Position numbers and translations under genes: made by a program. Below, piece by piece: positions 28,401-41,785 of a stretch of 64,000 nucleotides of DNA; the stretch's first letter is position 1, and each line of letters starts with the position of its first letter. The notes beneath the pieces were generated by a model that was given only the letters and a program-made list of their open reading frames with translations, did no database searches and was not told where the DNA came from. The stretch comes from Puffinus mauretanicus (Eukaryota > Chordata > Aves > Procellariiformes > Procellariidae): assembly GCA_023333565.1 (NCBI GenBank), contig JAJKFH010003229.1, positions 186,001 to 250,000 on the forward strand. The letters run 5' to 3'.

Positions 28401-31400
28401 TGTTTCCTCCAAGCAGGGTGGGAACAATTCTCTTAGCAGGTGCTGTGTTACTTTTATAAAAATCGTGAGAACGGCAGATACATAAGTTATGATATAATGC
28501 TGCCACATAAGACTATTGTTCTTGGACTTCCATTTAAAAATGGATAATAACTAAAGAAGTTTAGAAATCTACTTCCTCTAACTGTTTGTCCTAATTTATA
28601 TAATTATTTGAATGTATGGAGATGTTTCCTCTCAAGGAATATCACCTCATTTCTTTTTAATACACACAGACACATAGTAATTAGGAGTATTCCTCAAAAT
28701 CCATGAATTCGTAGAATAGCTTATAATCAAGCCTTTGAAAGACAGCAAATGGAGGCTTTGTGCTTTGCATAACGTTAGTCATTGAACAGGGAAAAAAAGC
28801 TATAGCTGTTTAGATCAGTGAAACATTTAAAAAATGACAGCCAACGGCCACACAAGAAGATGGGAAAGTTTTCATTAGCAATTTTTTATTTCTCCCTCAT
28901 TTTTATTTTGTATGGAAAACAAACTATTCCACTTGAAAATATTTCTCCATTATCTTTCCATTTCTTCACCTTTCTTTTCTGCTTTCAGTCTCATTTTCGG
29001 ATTTTAAATATTAGAATAGCAAGAAGTGTGTGTTTTAAAAAGTTGGATTTATTTTTTGTTTCCTTGAAAATTACCTTTTTCAGGAGGCTCACAGAAAACG
29101 AAACGAGAAGTCAAAATACTAATGCAATATGGCAGCTTGAAAGTCGAGAATATTTTTGAAGCAGAAATTAAAGAAGGAATGCAGATAAGCCTGTCACTCT
29201 TCTACAATTACTGAGTTATTTGGTTTCATTATTCTGGGCTTAATAGTATTGCTCTCTAATTAAAACAGTGTTATGAGACCTGATTAAGGAGCACAAGCAG
29301 AGGAATAGTAGATTATTTTAGGATAACCCTGGAACAAGTTCCCTTTAATAGCAATATGTATATTCAACCTCATTAATGTCAGCTCGTTTTTTTTTTTTTC
29401 ATTAATTTTTATATATTGTGTGTTCTCTCTAGCAGTAGTTCCCACCCTAGAAGTATGTGTCTCTTTTGGGAAGCATAGGGTCTAATTCCTTATGGAATTG
29501 GGAAAAAGTCCTCCCTATGGCAGGTGTGAAGGTGGTGCTAGCACAGTGAGAACACCTCCCACTGGCAGGGGGCAACTCCATCTATATTTCTGTCATCTTG
29601 TCTGTGCGAGTAGTAGTGATGGCCAAACTGAGGATGAAATAGGCTCATCCAGATGGGTGTGGGAAGAGGTGGAAGGCTCTCTGGTGAATCACGATTAGTG
29701 ATTACAACCAGTGGTCGATCCAACCCATAATTAGAAATTAGCAAATGGAGATTTGTTCCTTAATACAATCAGTAATATATCCTTTTAATTTCTTCATGTG
29801 ACTGTGACCTCTCTCTCAATTTGTCCATCAGTTTACATCCACATGCTCATTGAACATCTGTTAAAGTTGGAGTTGCAAATGTTTTGGGGTTTTTTTAACT
29901 GTTACATTTTTGTCAAACTACTTTGAAAACAAACATTGCTGATACAATGTCAGTAGCTTATGGCAGAGGGTAGAGGTGAGGAACAATGTAGGACCTAGAG
30001 AATAAATACAGGTGCAGACTGAGTTCAGAACAGCATAATATGCTCATAAACATAGTTTCCATCAATCCTAATTGAAATTATGCATGTAGGTGAAGAGAGA
30101 GAAATGAACTGAATTCAACCTTGGCATGTGCATGAATAGTGGTCAGTACAAAGTAGTACAGGGGCTGAAACAATTGAAAAACAAGACTCTCTTCTGTAAA
30201 ATTAGTAGATGATATTGTTTCTCTTCTAACAGTTGGCTCATAGCATTCCTACATTGCATATATTTAGGTATTATTAAGAAAGTGCCCTGAGATATGCTGT
30301 AAGTTCTTACAAATGCAATTGAGGAAATTAGGATAAATCTTTGAATGATATACACAAAAAGAACAACAGAAAAAAAAGTTATTTATTCACAGTCAATAAT
30401 TCAAACAACTGTACCCAAACCATCCTTTCTTATTAGAATCCTGATGCTGCCTTCCTGCATCCCTCCATGGAGAGGAGGAAACAGGAACGCTTTGTCTTTC
30501 TGTTCTTATGAAGTCAGTGCTCCATATTAGCGTTACTTGGAACTCTCTCGGGATGAATAAATTTAGTAGGAACAAGTACAGAGTTCTCACCAGTCTTGGA
30601 GCCTGAATAAGCCATTAGCCAGTTTCAAGGCTGAATTACCATCAAGTTATGCATGCTTTCATGTATTTTTAACTGTGCAAGAAGAAACATGTAGCATTAA
30701 AAAAAAAATGACCAATTTTATGTAGATGTGGGAATAGACGTCATTCTGTCCAGCTACAAAGCTGCTAGTTGGTACAGAGGCAGGAAAATATTTTTATGGA
30801 TTTGGTATAAAGCACCTGCACTTGTGTTGTTTCTCATGCACACAGAAGTGCTGGAGCCCTAGGTCCTGACAACCTTTTATCTGTCTGTGGAATTCAAAAG
30901 CTCTGCAAATCATGCTGAGGGGTGAGTTGGTATGCACGGGTGCAACTTTCCCTAAAAGTGGTCCCACTGGCCCAATTTTTCCTGCTTCCCCAGAAGTAGG
31001 AGGAGAGGCAAGCCAGCTCCCAAAAGTCTTCAGCTCTAATCCTTCCCTGACCTTTCTCATGGCAGGAACAGTGAGGCCACAGGTTGGCCCTTGTCTCCAC
31101 ATCTTGTGTGGCAACAGAATTATGCTATGAAGCTTTAAGCAGGCTCCTCTGGCTAAGGAACCTGACCCCACAGAAAGAAAGGTTAAACTAGATCCACTAG
31201 CAAGGTTCAGACATTTCTCCAGTAGCTTCCCCAGCTTCTGCTATAGTCAGGAAATGCAAGAGAAATCTGCTGCAGGACAGGGTGCGAAGATGACACATCT
31301 TCTAAAGGCATGTCCAAAAGGCTCAAAGGGAAAATTTTAAGTGGCATTTATCCTCATAGGAAGGTCTGCATAAGAAGGCTGGGATACATTTTTCTGTGTT

Positions 31401-34400
31401 TCCATGAAGGCATGGAAAGCTGCCTCCTTATGCCTCAGGTTTGGTAGTGCTTGTGGGCAGGCAGGTCTCACAGTTAATTTTGAAGAGTGGAAAATCACTG
31501 TCCCATGTTTTTCTCCCCACTCTCCTAAAAGTTTGACAAATGAGAAGAAAAATTTGTCAAATTCCATTGCATGAAGGCTCATAGCACTGGTCTTCATTGT
31601 CAAAACGAAGACAATGCAAAAAGAGGCAACCAAACCTGTGTGTGCAAAATTGTTATTTGTTACAACTGACATATCTGACATATTTTTGATCAAATATTAC
31701 AACAGTAACAGGAACAAAGTGGAAGATTTATCATGACTGGAAGTCCAATAATGAAAGACAGAAATAGAAGTTGAAGACAGAAATAAAATAACTGGGAATG
31801 CACCTAGGAAGGTAAAACCAGAAAGGGATCCTACCACAGTGCAATGAGTCTGGTAGAAGTTCATCTGGAAGACTGCAAAATTCTGGTCTACCGTAGTCAA
31901 GGAAGGTGATATTCAGTAATGCAGTATCAGAGGAAGGATCATCAGAAGGGAAAGCCAAGGGAGAGCCTAAGTTAGAAGGGGAGATGTATAGTGTTTTATT
32001 TAGTCTAGCAATTGATGGCTGAATGGAGATAAGGTTGTTGTGTCTGTAAACATATGATTAGGGGTAGCACCAGGAAAGGAGAATAACAGTTTTAAGTAAA
32101 AGTCAGTATTAGTACAAGAATAAATGCAGTCAACCTATTTATGGACAGTTAGGTCTATAGAAATCAAGAAGGTTACTTCACAGGACAGCAAGAGGAAAAA
32201 AGGAACCTTGCTGTTTCTGAGACAAAGCTTTGTGGGTGAGATTAATCACATTTCAATCTAAATGCCTAAATATTAGTTGACTAGGTCTAAGCATATTATC
32301 TAGGCATCTTCTATAATGGATGGGAAGCAAATAGCATCTCCAAATATTCATCCCAGATATTCTAGCAACCTAACTCAGAACAGGAAGAATCCCACTCCAT
32401 GATGGATCTTTCACCATTGGGCTTATGAGGAGTCACAGGCAGCTAGCGTGTACTTGATGATACCTGCCGTTTAGATAGCTAAAGGCAGATCAAGTGACTA
32501 TCACCCTACATATTTAGCAAATGGGATATCAACATTTTTATAGTGGTGATTATAGAGTAAATCCATTTCTTTGGGTATAATACAGAAATTTATAGACAGC
32601 TTCTGACTTAAAATCGTTGCTGTGCTGAAGTAATCAGGCAATTTTTCATTGGCCTCAGTGAAGCCCAGATTTCACCTCTTAAATATGAACAAGGTGAAAT
32701 ATTGTAAGTCAAAGTCATATTAAACATAGACATCTCCCCTAACCAAAGATTGTTCTAGCCACTGAGCCCTTGTTTTTTCAAAGCAAGTTATTTATGATAG
32801 TGCTTCAGTAAAATGGCCATCCAGGCAAAATCAATGAATGAAAATGCACCTGTTTGACCACAGAACAAACTGCCTTGAAGATTGTATGTGCTTGTATGCA
32901 TTCTATTACATTGATTGTGTGCGTAAGTATTTTAGACTCCAAACTGGGTTGCTTATCCAATGCTGCAAAATACTATGTATTAATAGTTAGCATTGTTCTA
33001 GCATTATTCTTAAAGTGTGTTTTAATAGATTTCACAATCAGATCTCCTCTGGCGTTTCCTGAATTCAGCGTATGACTATAAGATTGTGTCAGAGGTAGAA
33101 TAGCAAGATATACCAGTTGACATGGCTGCATCATTCAATCCTCGCAATAGTAAACGTATATCGGTATGATAGACCGGGTACAAGTATTAAACTCACAGTG
33201 CCTGGGCCAAATAGGTTTTGTTCATGGAATCAAGAACTCCTCAGCATAGTTCTCTTCTAATGGAAAAGTAGCCAACAATTATAAGTTAAAAGGAATGTAT
33301 AAGAGATAGCTGAGAAGTGCTGGCTCTTTAACATTTAAGTCGGATGCTGAGATCAAAAGTACTTATTTTACTATGTAATTTATTTGCATCTTCTGCAAAG
33401 GAAATAGGGCTGGTTCTCTGAAGGATAACTGAGAGTCCTTTTGATATTCATGGCAGATTGTTTTGGTTGGCTAGCATCCAGAAAATCTTAATGGGGAGAG
33501 AAGAATATTCTGTGGGTGGATATAAATATCCCTTTTTCCAGGGTTTTATTTTAGACTCACCTCTCTACGCTGTATAGGTTACTTTCAGAGGTTTCTTTTT
33601 ATCTATTTCTAAACAGCATGAGTATTTATCTAATGATGCTGTGGTGAGGTATGATTCATCCTCAGGTTAATAGAGTGCACAGTTGAAAAAACCCTTCACA
33701 TGCAAAGTATTGTTAACTGCTTGTTCTTCGTAAAAGGGAAGGAAATTACTCAGGCTGGAGAAATGTTGTAGTGAAGATTGTTGATGCTCTTCAGGCTGAT
33801 TGATAGAAAAAGTATTGCTCAAATAAAAGGTGAGAGTTTCTGCAGGAAGCACTTTCTCATGGGAAAAGGATTAGCGCTCCAGGAAGGATAACTAAGGAAA
33901 ACTGACAGAAAATCACCCTAACTAGGCAAATATTTTGGAAAAGGCTTGGCAAAGAGGGATTTCAAGTCACAGTGAAAAGTGGAATATGGACAGCACTGAG
34001 ATGATAGTCTGGTATACTTTGGAGGGACCAGTCTGAGGATTTCTATTTGCAGAGAGTATGGGAATAGCTTATGAAAATGCGCTGGCTCATCCTGCTTAGG
34101 GGTCTTGGAGTTGGAAGCAGCACCAGAAAATAAAGGAACTGAAATACAGGTCAAGAAAGAAGGAACTAGGAACATTTTCTTTTCCTTTTCATTAAAAAGA
34201 ATAAGAAATTTGAAATATCCAACAGCAGGAAACAGCACAGCACGAAAAGCTTTTGTAAAATGACAGTCTCTACCTTTGTGATTTGTAACATCAATGATTA
34301 TTGAAATGGAGAGAGCTTTTAAACTGTAACTTATTTTCACTGGTTGTGGCAACTTGCTTCATTACTTGTTAATTTTCACTATTTGAACAAAATGTTCCTT

Positions 34401-36450
34401 CTTTTTTGCTGCCTAAAACTCAGTCAGCCTACGATCCTGATTCATGTGCAAGCTGGGCCTTACGTTTCAGGTATTTCCCAATCCATACAAGCGTGGAATT
34501 AATCCCATCTCCTTATAAACCCCAGGCCCTTCCAATAGCATGGTGGGAACGCAGTGCCACTTTTTTCTGGCTTTAGTTGACTCTACCAAGTTTTTTGGTA
34601 AATGATGTAACTAGGCAGGTACTGTGTTCCTATGAGGCCTCTGGGTTTGGGGTCTGGGTGGGTTGATGTGGCAGAAGTAGGGCTGCTTTGTCTTTTACGC
34701 AGATGCAGGCACTGATTAAGTGGTAAAAAGCAACGATGGATGGTTTTGTGCCAAATTGCTGGAATGGAATGTGTCTGAAGGGTGGTGAGGACGTTTAATG
34801 CTGGATGACGAGGAATTTTTGCCAAGGTATTGGTGAGGTCTCACTATCAGGAATGTTAATGAAATGTAACTACAGTCACTGTAATCCAAAAGGACTTTGA
34901 CAAAATCTTTGTAAGGTTATTGTGCTCTGAATGGTGTTAAAATATGGAATTTATGTAAATGTAAATGGACTGATGTTTAGTTATTGGAATAAGATACTGC
35001 GGATGTATTAAGGGATATATATAAATGAATGTGTAATCTAGATGATTTGGGTTATAAAAGATGGTGCTTTGGCCATCTGTTGGTGATTTTCTTTTACCAG
35101 GCTAAGGAAATTGTGGATATGAAAAGAAATTACAATTTATTAGCAAGTTTTGGATTGTATGAATGTGTCTTGATTTTTGTAATAAAGAATGTTAACTCTA
35201 CCTCTTAATTTCTGCTAAAGTAAACCTGCGACTTTCAGTAATGATTTTAGTCTGGGCAGAATGGAGCTTAACGAAAGTAAGAGTGGTAGTTCAAGTTATC
35301 TAATCTCAATTTAAGATAATGGTCAACAGACTAGTAATTTGTTCATGAATCGCTGCCTCGCTAAGGAATTCCTGTTGAAGGGAAATCACAGAGCGGCAGC
35401 TTTCCAGAAGTTTATCCCAATGGTAGCCTTGAGGAAAACTGTGAAAGCTGTAGTGAAGAAACACATCAGGTCAACACATGGGTGGATTTGCCTGACTTTT
35501 TATGACCAAGGATAGCAGCTTCATGGCAAGGGGAAGGGAAGGGCTCCCTGCCTCACACCCTCTCATTAGATCAAGGCGACTCCCTGAAACCAAGCCACTC
35601 TTCTCTGCTCACACACGCTTTTTCCTCCACGTAATACCATAGGAACAGTTCTGGAGCAAAATTATTTTGTGGTGTAGAGCTATTGAAGTCAAGGATAACA
35701 ACAGCAAAGCTAAATTTGGAGAGGTGCACAGGTAAGGGAGAGAACAAAGAGGGGGTTTACTGGGATTAATGAGCTGTGGGCAAGATGAGTAAAACGAAGT
35801 TCAGAGGATTTTTTTCTCTCTGAATCAACATAGTTTTGGGATTATCTCTGAGTCACAAATTCCAGTCAGCAGTATAAAAAAATGTTTAATTTCACTTTTG
35901 GCTGAAAGACAGCTTTCCATCACATTCCCGCAGCCTTGCCTCAGAAATACCCTATCTAAACTTGCTCAGATCTGCTCATGGAGCTCATGCTAGAAGAATC
36001 ACACCTATTTAGTCACCTTTTATTACCAAAAAAATGAAAATAATATAAAGTACATGAGCCAACTACAATACAAGATTTATAAACTCTACACTTTTCTCCT
36101 GGCAGAGGCATGACATGATACGTAGGTAATCCTTCCTTGAATTAGCATGCTTTATAATCACTTTAGTCAAGGGAAACTCTCGGTGAATTCAGTGTGCCTG
36201 CAACTATCGCAGTGCTGTGCTGGTGTCCCATCAGCTCTCCCAAGCAGGGCTAGGCCAGGCCCAGGTCCTGGGAATGCTGAATATAGCATCCTTGCCCTTC
36301 TCAGAGTATGCATTGAACCCCATTATGGTGTTGTGGCATATCAACACCAGCAAAGAGGTTTAACTGAAGCACACATGGGCCTACTGAATGAGCTTAACTG
36401 AAGCTAGTTCTGACACCAAGAGCCGTAAACATCCAAATGCGGCAGTTGTT
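25442..36450. other. AT-rich intergenic DNA, no gene seen
   Basis: An 11 kb stretch between MID1 and the retroviral block. Open frames are short and scattered on both strands with no domain or motif that I recognise. A 98-codon minus-strand frame at 27276-27572 (MVNGLNISPHIGGDVAKVMV start) looks more protein-like than its neighbours but is unassigned. A two-copy 18-bp tandem lies at 28321-28356. No RNA gene or CpG island is seen. Confidence 0.55.
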
Positions 36451-36479
36451 AGGCAACATTTTGCTTGCTGTGCTTCAAG

Positions 36480-36767
36480 ACTAATACCACATCACCTATG
36501 GGGTTTTTTTCTCTTGTTTTACGTTTAAAGTCCCTAGTTGATTCATTCTTTCCCCATAAATCATGTTTTTCAAGATTTGTCATAATTTGTATTGCTTCTT
36601 GTGGATTCTTTTCAATTGATCAACATTGCTTTTACTACAAAGGCAGTGCCCAAAACTGGATACAAAATTCAGTGCAAGACTTTAGCAGCTGTTTGGAGCA
36701 GAAGGATAAAAACAATCGTCTTTCAAGTCTTCAAACCCCAATATAGTGCTTTTCATGGTTTTCATGA
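36480..36767 (-). mobile_element. Old CR1-like LINE fragment
   Basis: A minus-strand decayed LINE fragment. caagatttgtcataatttgtattgcttcttg and gtgcccaaaactggatacaaaattcagtg resemble the RT 3' end of old CR1 copies; compare gggcccaaaactgaacacagtattcaagg in the younger CR1 at 61171-61202. It is cut at its right end by the provirus that starts at 36768. Family and left end are uncertain. Confidence 0.5.
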
Positions 36768-37413
36768 TGTCACCAAATCGAAGAAACCTCAGAATACCCA
36801 ATGTAGTGTTAAAAGGCAGGCATTCTTTATTGGCAGCGCTGGGGACACGGGGGATCGCTCCACCACAGCGTGTCCGATTTGTTGCACCTTGTACCATAAA
36901 TTTATACAATAAAATCATAAATATACATAACATTACATCATTTACTGATACATATGCATGACTAGTCTTCGCTTCGTATTAAAATGAGCTCTCCTCCCAT
37001 TTGCGCCTGCGCACTGTTGTTTGGTGGTGGTCGTCAGGGGTCTTGGAGATGAAGGCTAGTGACTCCTCTTCGTCACTGTTGGCTGACCCTTCTACTTTGC
37101 GCAGACTCAGTGGCTTTTTGGCTTCTATCCGACCTAGGTGATTTGCTTCAACTGGTTTCTTCTAAGCATCAGTTGCTTTTGACAATAGCACCCTAAATCA
37201 TCTTCTAATATTTAACAAACCAACAGCCCCTCATGTTCCTAAACTTATTTGTACATCAAGAACATTAACAGAACACTCTATATACTTGAATTTATAATAA
37301 CTATTTGTTTCAAACATCTACTTCCAGCAACTAGTGATTTCTTTTGATTTAACCCAATCATGGTTTGGGGCTTTACAAAGGATTTTATAGCAAAGCAGCA
37401 CTATATGGTAACA
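36768..37413 (-). repeat. 3' LTR of the class I provirus
   Basis: 646 bp, reading TGTCACC...GGTAACA on the + strand. It matches 43382-44047 along its length. A minus-strand AATAAA polyadenylation hexamer lies at 36826-36831. By hand I count roughly 25-30 substitutions against the other LTR, mostly transitions, plus one indel of about 20 bases near 37360. The left end was placed by extending LTR-LTR similarity through tcaccaaatcgaagaaacctc to the first TG. The right end was placed by the adjoining polypurine tract. Confidence 0.9.
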
Positions 37414-37430
37414 TTTCCCCCCTTTGGAAG
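37414..37430 (-). other. Polypurine tract of the class I provirus
   Basis: On the minus strand this is CTTCCAAAGGGGGGAAA immediately followed by the LTR start TGTTACC. This is the expected position and composition of the plus-strand DNA primer site of a retrovirus. Confidence 0.85.
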
Positions 37431-37467
37431 TCTTGAAATTCTATTTCATTTCAATACTTCCACAATA

Positions 37468-37884
37468 TTAACTATTTACAAAGGCAGGATTCTTGTTTGC
37501 TAGATTGTAATTGTCACCACTACTTCCCACTAACGCGAGAGTGATCTTTCGATCAACGGCAGCCTTCCTTGTGAACTCTCTTTTCAAGCAATAGTAGATA
37601 AGCAATATCACTAGGAAAACAATTAACAAACACAATACAGTACCAATTAAAGATTTTACCCAGGAACTTAGGTTCCATCCCAGTCCACTAAAGATTTTAT
37701 CAAACCAATTTTCTTGCATGTCTGTTTGAATTTCTTGGGTATTCTTTTCTATTTGTCCTAACAAATCCAAATCATGTTCTACATCCTGTGTAACATTTGG
37801 GATATGTATGCAACAATGATCAATTCTATCTCTCAAATATCCACAAACTCCATGTTCTTTTAACAAAAGCATATCTAGAGCCAT
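37468..37884 (-). pseudogene. env: Class I ERV env, transmembrane subunit C-terminal part
   Basis: Open frame of 138 codons. It carries the region before and across the disulphide motif: VCGYLRDRIDHCC, a Cys, nine residues, then Cys-Cys. A heptad-like segment (DLLGQIEKNTQEIQ) follows, then a membrane segment around VLCLLIVFLVILLIYYCLK and a short basic tail. It is in the same frame as 37891-38394, from which one TAG at 37891-37893 separates it. The role of this subunit is membrane fusion. The Cys spacing differs from the CX6CC of gamma- and alpharetroviruses. This is a remnant, not an intact gene. Confidence 0.85.
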
Positions 37885-37890
37885 TCTATT

Positions 37891-38394
37891 CTACAAAGTC
37901 ACTTTTGAGGTGGCTTGGAGTTGTAAATTTAATTGTTTAAACCCTTTTCTTGTCACATTAGCTAACTTTTCTACTTGCCCTGTTAATTTATATAACCAAG
38001 CCCTATTCCTATACGTTGATAGGGGAGCTAACAAAGACTCTAAGGCCCAGCCAATTTTCACTCCTACCGAAGGTTCATTCCATCTTTCTTCATCAACTTG
38101 TGACCTCTTTGCACGAACCAATCTTAAATTTTCAAGAGCACCTTTAAAAGGAGCCTTTTTCCAAATTGGGCATAATGTTGGCATTCCTAAAGTAATTTGC
38201 CTCACCTTTTTATCCATTGATAAATGGGTGGTCCAGGTTCCATCACTCATTGCCCAAACTAAGTGTCCTGGACTTTGAATAGTGGATTTTTTGCAACTAA
38301 AAACTGCATCTCTTTTAAGCTTATATGGATCATTAAGAACCAAATCATTTTTAAGTCCTCTACACCAACACCCATATTTTAACGCAGCCGCCAA
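37891..38394 (-). pseudogene. env: Class I ERV env, surface/transmembrane junction part
   Basis: Open frame of 167 codons ending at a TAG. It covers the end of the surface subunit and the start of the transmembrane subunit. A furin-type RAKR lies near residue 95, and some 20 residues later there is a moderately hydrophobic stretch (VGVKIGWALESLLAPLS), so any fusion peptide is internal and not at the cleaved end. It lies +1 out of frame with the surface-subunit frame at 38435-39172, so a frameshift falls at about 38395-38440. The ATG shown as its start is only the first Met of the open stretch. Confidence 0.8.
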
Positions 38395-38434
38395 TTTTAT
38401 CTATTGTACTACAATTATATATCTTTTTACAACT

Positions 38435-39172
38435 CTACCAAGATACTATATTTTCCTTTTCTCGGGAAGCGGTTTCTCTATCATTAATAACTGATAAAGC
38501 TTGAAAAACTGTTCCATCCCAAGTAAAACACCAAGATATATTAGAGATATATTGAAATTGAGACAGAATTGTCATTGACCACACGGAATCCCATGCAACT
38601 GTTCCTTGAACGATTTGGTTGGTTTGTCTGCATTCCCATTCCATAACTATTTGACTAACATTTTTCTTAATCTGTTCTTCATAATTGCAGCGACCCCAAA
38701 AATTAGCTCCATATTTAGGATCATAATAAGGTGGATATGTAAAATTATAATAGGGTGAACCTACTTTCTTTCCTAATATGTCACAATCCTTTTTGCTATT
38801 TACAATTTTCGTTTTTGGCACCCATATTAATTGTTCTCCCCATTTTTGTTTTGGACTTTGTTCACAATGAAGCCCATCCTTATTCAAATTTGTATTTAAA
38901 TTTGTCGTTAAAATTCCCCATGGAATTGACTCACCTACTGCTCTTGGAAGTGGGAGACATGCCGTTATTCGGGTGACATTTTGCAATTTAGCAAACTCTT
39001 TTATCAACCCTATCATTAGATTTTCTTCCGGAGTTCTTTTGGGAATGTGTATCAATTGCTCTGATGAATCTTCAATTTCTGTTTTGTTCATTTGATTTCC
39101 TTCTTCTCCAAACAAAGTTCCTACCAATATTAATTGCCAAATTAACACACATTTTCTTACAATCAGACACAT
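38435..39172 (-). pseudogene. env: Class I ERV env, surface subunit N-terminal part
   Basis: Open frame of 245 codons. It begins with a signal-peptide-like segment (VLIWQLILVGTLFG), followed by several N-glycosylation sites (MNKTE, QNVTR, KNVSQ) and scattered Cys residues as in a retroviral surface glycoprotein, which binds the host receptor. Its ATG lies 10 bases inside the end of pol (39163), the usual pol/env overlap of simple retroviruses. It ends early at 38435-38437 and the frame shifts into the next segment. Confidence 0.82.
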
Positions 39173-41298
39173 TTTAGAGTCAATTTCGCAGTATCTGGAT
39201 CCCTACTAACAATTTTCCACGACGGGGCCTTCTTTACCCGAGTGTAATGTATCCACGGCTCCACTCCTTCTACTTTGATTGCAGTGTAAGTTGTTAACAG
39301 TACCTGGAAGGGTCCCTTCCACTTCTCCTGCAGTGGTTCAGAGTTCCAGGTTCTTACATATACAAGATCACCTGGCTGATACTGATGTACAGGCGTATCC
39401 AAGGCAAGTGATCTGGTCAATACCACATATCTTCGGAGTGCTCCAAGGACTTTTCCTAAAGAAATCAAATATCTTTTCAAATCAGTTTCCCCAGTTACCT
39501 TCATATCCCCTGGGATTAAAGGAATTTGATAGGCCTTACCATACAAAATTTCGTATGGACTTACACCATCTTTTGATCTTGGTTGAATTCTAATTCTTAA
39601 AAGAGCCAACGGTAAAGCCTGTGGCCACCTCAAAGATGTTTCCTGGCAGATTTTACTTATCTGTCTTTTCAATGTTTGATTCATTCTCTCTATTTTTCCA
39701 CTTGACTGTGGTCTCCAGGGGGTATGTAGGTCCCACTTGATGCCTAAAATTTTGTTAATTTGCTGGACCATTTCTGCCACAAAATGCGGTCCTCTATCAG
39801 AGGACATTCCTATTGGTACTCCAAATCTAGGTATTATTTCCTTCAATAATATTTTGACTACCTCTTTAGCTTTGTTGGTGCGGCAAGGAAAGGCCTCCGG
39901 CCATCCAGAAAATGTATCAATCAACACTAACAAATATCTACACCCATTTTGCCTGGGTAACTCAGAAAAATCAATTTGCCAATAATCTCCAGGAGAATTT
40001 CCTTGCTTTATTACTCCTAACGGTGGCTTCTTTTGGTTCAAAGGATTATTCTTATGACAAATTAGACACTTAGCTACTATTGATTTAACTATTCCTGTCA
40101 TTCCCACGCAGACTGCAAATGTTTTCAAATTAGATACCATTGCATCTATTCCCCAATGTGTCTGCTCATGCTTTTCTCTTGCAAGTTCTATCATAACTTG
40201 CGGAGTCACTATTACTTGTTTTTCCGGTGTTACCCACCATCCTTCGGCATTTTGGGATGCCTTTAATTGCTCTGCCAATTGGTTGTCCAATTTACTATAT
40301 TTTGGTTTTGAATCAGGGGGTTTTATGTGTTTTACTGGTACTAGTGCAAGGATGCCTTGTTTTGCTGCCTCTTTTGCAGCTTTATCTGCCAATCGATTAC
40401 CTATGTTTACTACTGTTTGACCAAATTGGTGGTCTTTGCAATGCATTACTGCTACTTCTTTCGGTTTCTGTACGTCTTCTAGAAGTTGGAGAATTTCTTC
40501 CTTGTATTTTATAGACGTTCCTTGAGCTGATAACAATCCTCTCTCTTTCCAAATAGCTCCATGAGCATGGATCACACCAAACGCATATTTAGAATCAGTC
40601 CAAATGTTTACCCTTTTTCCCTCAGCAATTCGCAGAGCTCGCCTTAATGCAACCAGTTCTGCTTTCTGTGCTGAGGTATTTGTAGGCAGCATCCCTGATT
40701 CCAGTACCTCGGTGGTGGTGACAACAGCATACCCGGCCATTCGCTTTCCTTCCTGGACAAAGCTGCTTTCATCAGTAAACAGTTCCAAGTCAGGATGTTC
40801 CAGAGGTTCATCTCTCAAATCCAATCTACTGGAATAGACTTGTTCAATGGTTAGCAAACAATCATGTTCTAAACTTCCTGCTGGATTCTCTGTTGTTAGA
40901 AATATTGCTGGATTGACAATTGGTGTGGTTTTCAATTCCACATCATCTTGTTCCAATAGGACAACCTGGTATTTTAGCATTCTGCTAGGGGACAACCAAT
41001 GACCCCCCTTTTGCTCTAGAACAGTTATCACCATGTGTGGGGCATATACCACCATCTTTTGTCCCATAGTCAACTTTCGAGTCTCTTGGATCAACAACAC
41101 TGTTGCTGCTACAGCACGCAAACATCCCGGCCATCCTTTACTCACATTATCAAGTTGTTTGGAGAAATACCCAACCGGTCTTTTCCAGGATCCCAATCTT
41201 TGTGTCAGAACTCCCAGAGCCAGATGTTGTCTCTCGTGCACAAACAGCTCGAATGGCTTAGTCACATCAGGTAGTCCTAAAGCAGGAGCCATCATCAA
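39163..41298 (-). pseudogene. pol: Class I ERV pol: RT connection, RNase H and integrase
   Basis: A long 711-codon frame, the best preserved part of the provirus. RNase H is seen from FTDESSFVQEG through AELVALRRAL, WTDSKYAFGV and GNRLADKAAK, which supply the D, E, D and D positions. Integrase has the zinc-binding HEQTHWG ... CLICHK, then the catalytic triad as WQIDFSELP, SSDRGPHFV and SSGKIERMNQ. The C-terminal DNA-binding part ends in LTLKCV. Layout and length fit gammaretrovirus-like pol. Its apparent Met start is not a real start. The frame is joined to the RT upstream, but a 1-base frameshift near 41290-41300 separates them. Confidence 0.92.
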
Positions 41299-41785
41299 TG
41301 CTTTTTAGTTCTTTAAATGACTTTCGGCATTCAGGTGTCCAGGTCAAATACCGATCTTTGGATTTTTTCAAAGCCTCGTATAGTGGCTTTACATATAGTC
41401 CATAGTTCACAATCCAAAGTCGGCACCATCCAATCATTCCCAAAAAGGCTCTCAATTCCTTTGGGCTATTTGGTTCAGGGGTCTGACAAATTGCTTCTTT
41501 TCTTTCATTCCCCAATTGTCTCTGTCCCTGGGATATTTCAAAACCCAGGTAAATCACAGTTTCTTTTCCTATTTGGGCTTTAGTCTTAGAGACTCTATAT
41601 CCACCTTGGCCCAGGAAGTTCAATAAACTAATAGTACTCTCAAGGCACTCCTTTTTGTTTTCTGCCGCTATCAAAATGTCATCCACATACTGTAACAATG
41701 TGCCTTTCCCTTGATTCTGTCTCTTCCATATTTCCAATTCTTTTGCCAATTGGTTTCCAAATATCGTAGGGCTATTTTTAAACCC
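41267..41785 (-). pseudogene. pol: Class I ERV pol: reverse transcriptase palm and thumb
   Basis: Contains the RT active site LLQYVDDILIAA and downstream thumb motifs (SKTKAQIG, YLGFEIS, LRAFLGMIGWCRLWI). It copies viral RNA into DNA in an active virus. It is in the same frame as the 42913-41786 segment but follows a TAA stop at 41786-41788, which falls inside the conserved RT region. The first Met of the open stretch is at 41749. At its left end the frame shifts by one base near 41290-41300, after which RNase H continues in another frame. Confidence 0.9.
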
